Positions 6,208 to 6,790 of a stretch of 6,790 nucleotides of DNA are shown here, piece by piece. How positions within the stretch are numbered: the stretch's first letter is position 1; every line of letters starts with the position of its first letter. Position numbers and translations under genes: made by a program. The DNA lies in contig JAFYKS010000013.1 of the NCBI GenBank assembly GCA_017537495.1, positions 1 through 6,790 on the forward strand, in the 5' to 3' direction. Under the pieces are notes generated by a model. That model had not been told where the DNA came from. It was given only the letters and a program-made list of their open reading frames with translations, and did no database searches. This stretch comes from Bacillota bacterium. GTDB lineage: Bacteria > Bacillota > Clostridia > Peptostreptococcales > Anaerovoracaceae.

Positions 6208-6360
6208 ATGGTAAAAACATAATGGGGGATTCTGTATTCTTTTACAAGAGGGCAGGATTTCCGCCTGAAAAGTCTGATGGGTGACCGTGCGAATTTTTGG
6301 CCCCGGAAGGCCGGACGGGAGATTTTGCCGAAAATTCAGAGGAAAGGAGGAAAAAACAAT
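6208..6360 (+). promoter_or_regulatory. Structured 5' leader of unknown class
   Basis: The gap 6039-6360 has no gene; its last 150 nt are the untranslated leader of the yacL-like gene. GAATTTTTGGC (6291-6301) pairs with GCCGAAAATTC (6327-6337) over 11 bp with one G-U. Inside, CCCG (6302-6305) pairs with CGGG (6316-6319), leaving a 7-nt bulge AGATTTT (6320-6326). A weak CAGG/CCTG hairpin is possible near 6253-6267. The ribosome site AAAGGAGG (6343-6350) follows just outside the stem, 10 nt from the ATG. I do not recognise a known riboswitch or ribosomal-protein site. No U-tract follows the stem, so it is not a terminator. Confidence 0.45.
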
Positions 6361-6790
6361 ATGCTGAATAAAGTTTTCAGAGGAATTCTTGCGTTTGTAG
6401 GTGCACTGCTCGGTTTCGAAGTGTTCGATTTGCTGTATTTCCTGCTCAGTAAAACCAATACTTCCGGCAGCCCGCTTCTGGCAGAAGGCGCTCGCCTGTG
6501 GCTGCAGATCATTGTTGCAATTATATCCGGTATTATATTTTACAACCTGGCACCGGCACTGAACCGCAAGAGTAAGAAGATGGCCGACAACATCGGAAAC
6601 GACCTTCAGACCATCTCCACCAACGATCTGCTGGGCGGAGTCGCCGGTCTGATCGTCGGTATGGTCCTGGCATTTCTGATTTCTCAGATTTATTCCGGAA
6701 CCGGCATCGTTACCGGATCCCTGGAACTGACCATTACCATCTGCATCTACGTGATTCTCGGTTATCTGGGTCTGATTGTAGGGAACAAGA
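6361..6790 (+). CDS. YacL-like PIN/TRAM-domain membrane protein, N-terminal part (3' partial)
   Basis: ATG 6361 follows AAAGGAGG (6343-6350). The frame stays open to the window end, giving 143 residues. They form four likely membrane helices, about residues 6-29, 46-66, 88-110 and 122-141. Between helices 2 and 3 is a charged segment (NRKSKKMADNIGNDLQ, near 68-83), then LLGGVAGLIVGMVLAFLISQ and YLGLIVG. This matches the membrane region of the YacL family, in which a PIN nuclease-like domain and a C-terminal TRAM RNA-binding domain follow; both would lie beyond the window. The cellular role of YacL is poorly defined, and an RNA-related or nuclease role is only implied by those domains. The gene has its own strong promoter and a structured leader, and is separated by a terminator from the operon before it. 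Confidence 0.75.
   Translation, partial: MLNKVFRGILAFVGALLGFEVFDLLYFLLSKTNTSGSPLLAEGARLWLQIIVAIISGIIFYNLAPALNRKSKKMADNIGNDLQTISTNDLLGGVAGLIVGMVLAFLISQIYSGTGIVTGSLELTITICIYVILGYLGLIVGNK

Noticed and set aside
6222..6284. Short leader peptide of 20 codons beginning at ATG 6222
   Set aside because: No ribosome site precedes it, and no amino-acid codon run or terminator suggests attenuation.
1..6790. CRISPR arrays, tRNA or rRNA genes, insertion sequences or phage genes
   Set aside because: No repeat-spacer pattern, cloverleaf gene, transposase or terminal repeats were seen; the window reads as ordinary chromosomal operons.

Overview
The window looks like the chromosome of an anaerobic, low-to-mid GC member of the Bacillota. 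The grounds are strong AGGAGG-type ribosome binding sites, sigma-A promoters with 17-nt spacers, a canonical T-box leader, [FeFe]-hydrogenase maturation genes and a YacL-type membrane protein. A gut or rumen clostridium or a member of the Negativicutes would fit, but this is inference and no gene here fixes the genus.

Layout. (1) At 1-2586 on the plus strand are two adjacent [FeFe]-hydrogenase maturation genes: hydG, cut at its 5' end by the window edge, and hydF. They form a tight operon in which the hydF ribosome binding site overlaps the hydG stop codon. (2) At 2591-2634 is a perfect 19-bp inverted repeat, a terminator shared with the convergent gene that follows. (3) At 2675-3745 on the minus strand is a C45-family (isopenicillin-N acyltransferase-like) Ntn hydrolase or acyltransferase with its own promoter. 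(4) At 3746-4278 is a divergent regulatory region holding both promoters and a complete T-box riboswitch. Its specifier reads UUC (Phe), and its antiterminator and terminator are fully traceable. (5) At 4279-6038 on the plus strand is a two-gene operon under T-box control: a phenylacetate-CoA ligase-family enzyme and a tandem-ACT-domain protein. It ends in a clear intrinsic terminator at 6083-6116. (6) At 6117-6360 are a short tandem repeat, a near-consensus promoter and a structured leader of about 150 nt. They precede a four-helix membrane protein resembling the N-terminus of YacL (PIN/TRAM), which runs off the window end.

The most interesting unit is the T-box operon. A Phe-type T-box should switch the operon on when uncharged tRNA-Phe accumulates, that is, when phenylalanine is scarce. 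An arylacetate-CoA ligase makes sense under that control if the cell makes phenylalanine from environmental phenylacetate: phenylacetate to phenylacetyl-CoA, reductive carboxylation to phenylpyruvate, then transamination. That route is known from rumen anaerobes. The tandem ACT protein would be a second, ligand-binding sensor layer. The divergent C45 gene is a homologue of an enzyme that in fungi uses phenylacetyl-CoA. Whether it is linked functionally to the ligase next door is an open and testable question.
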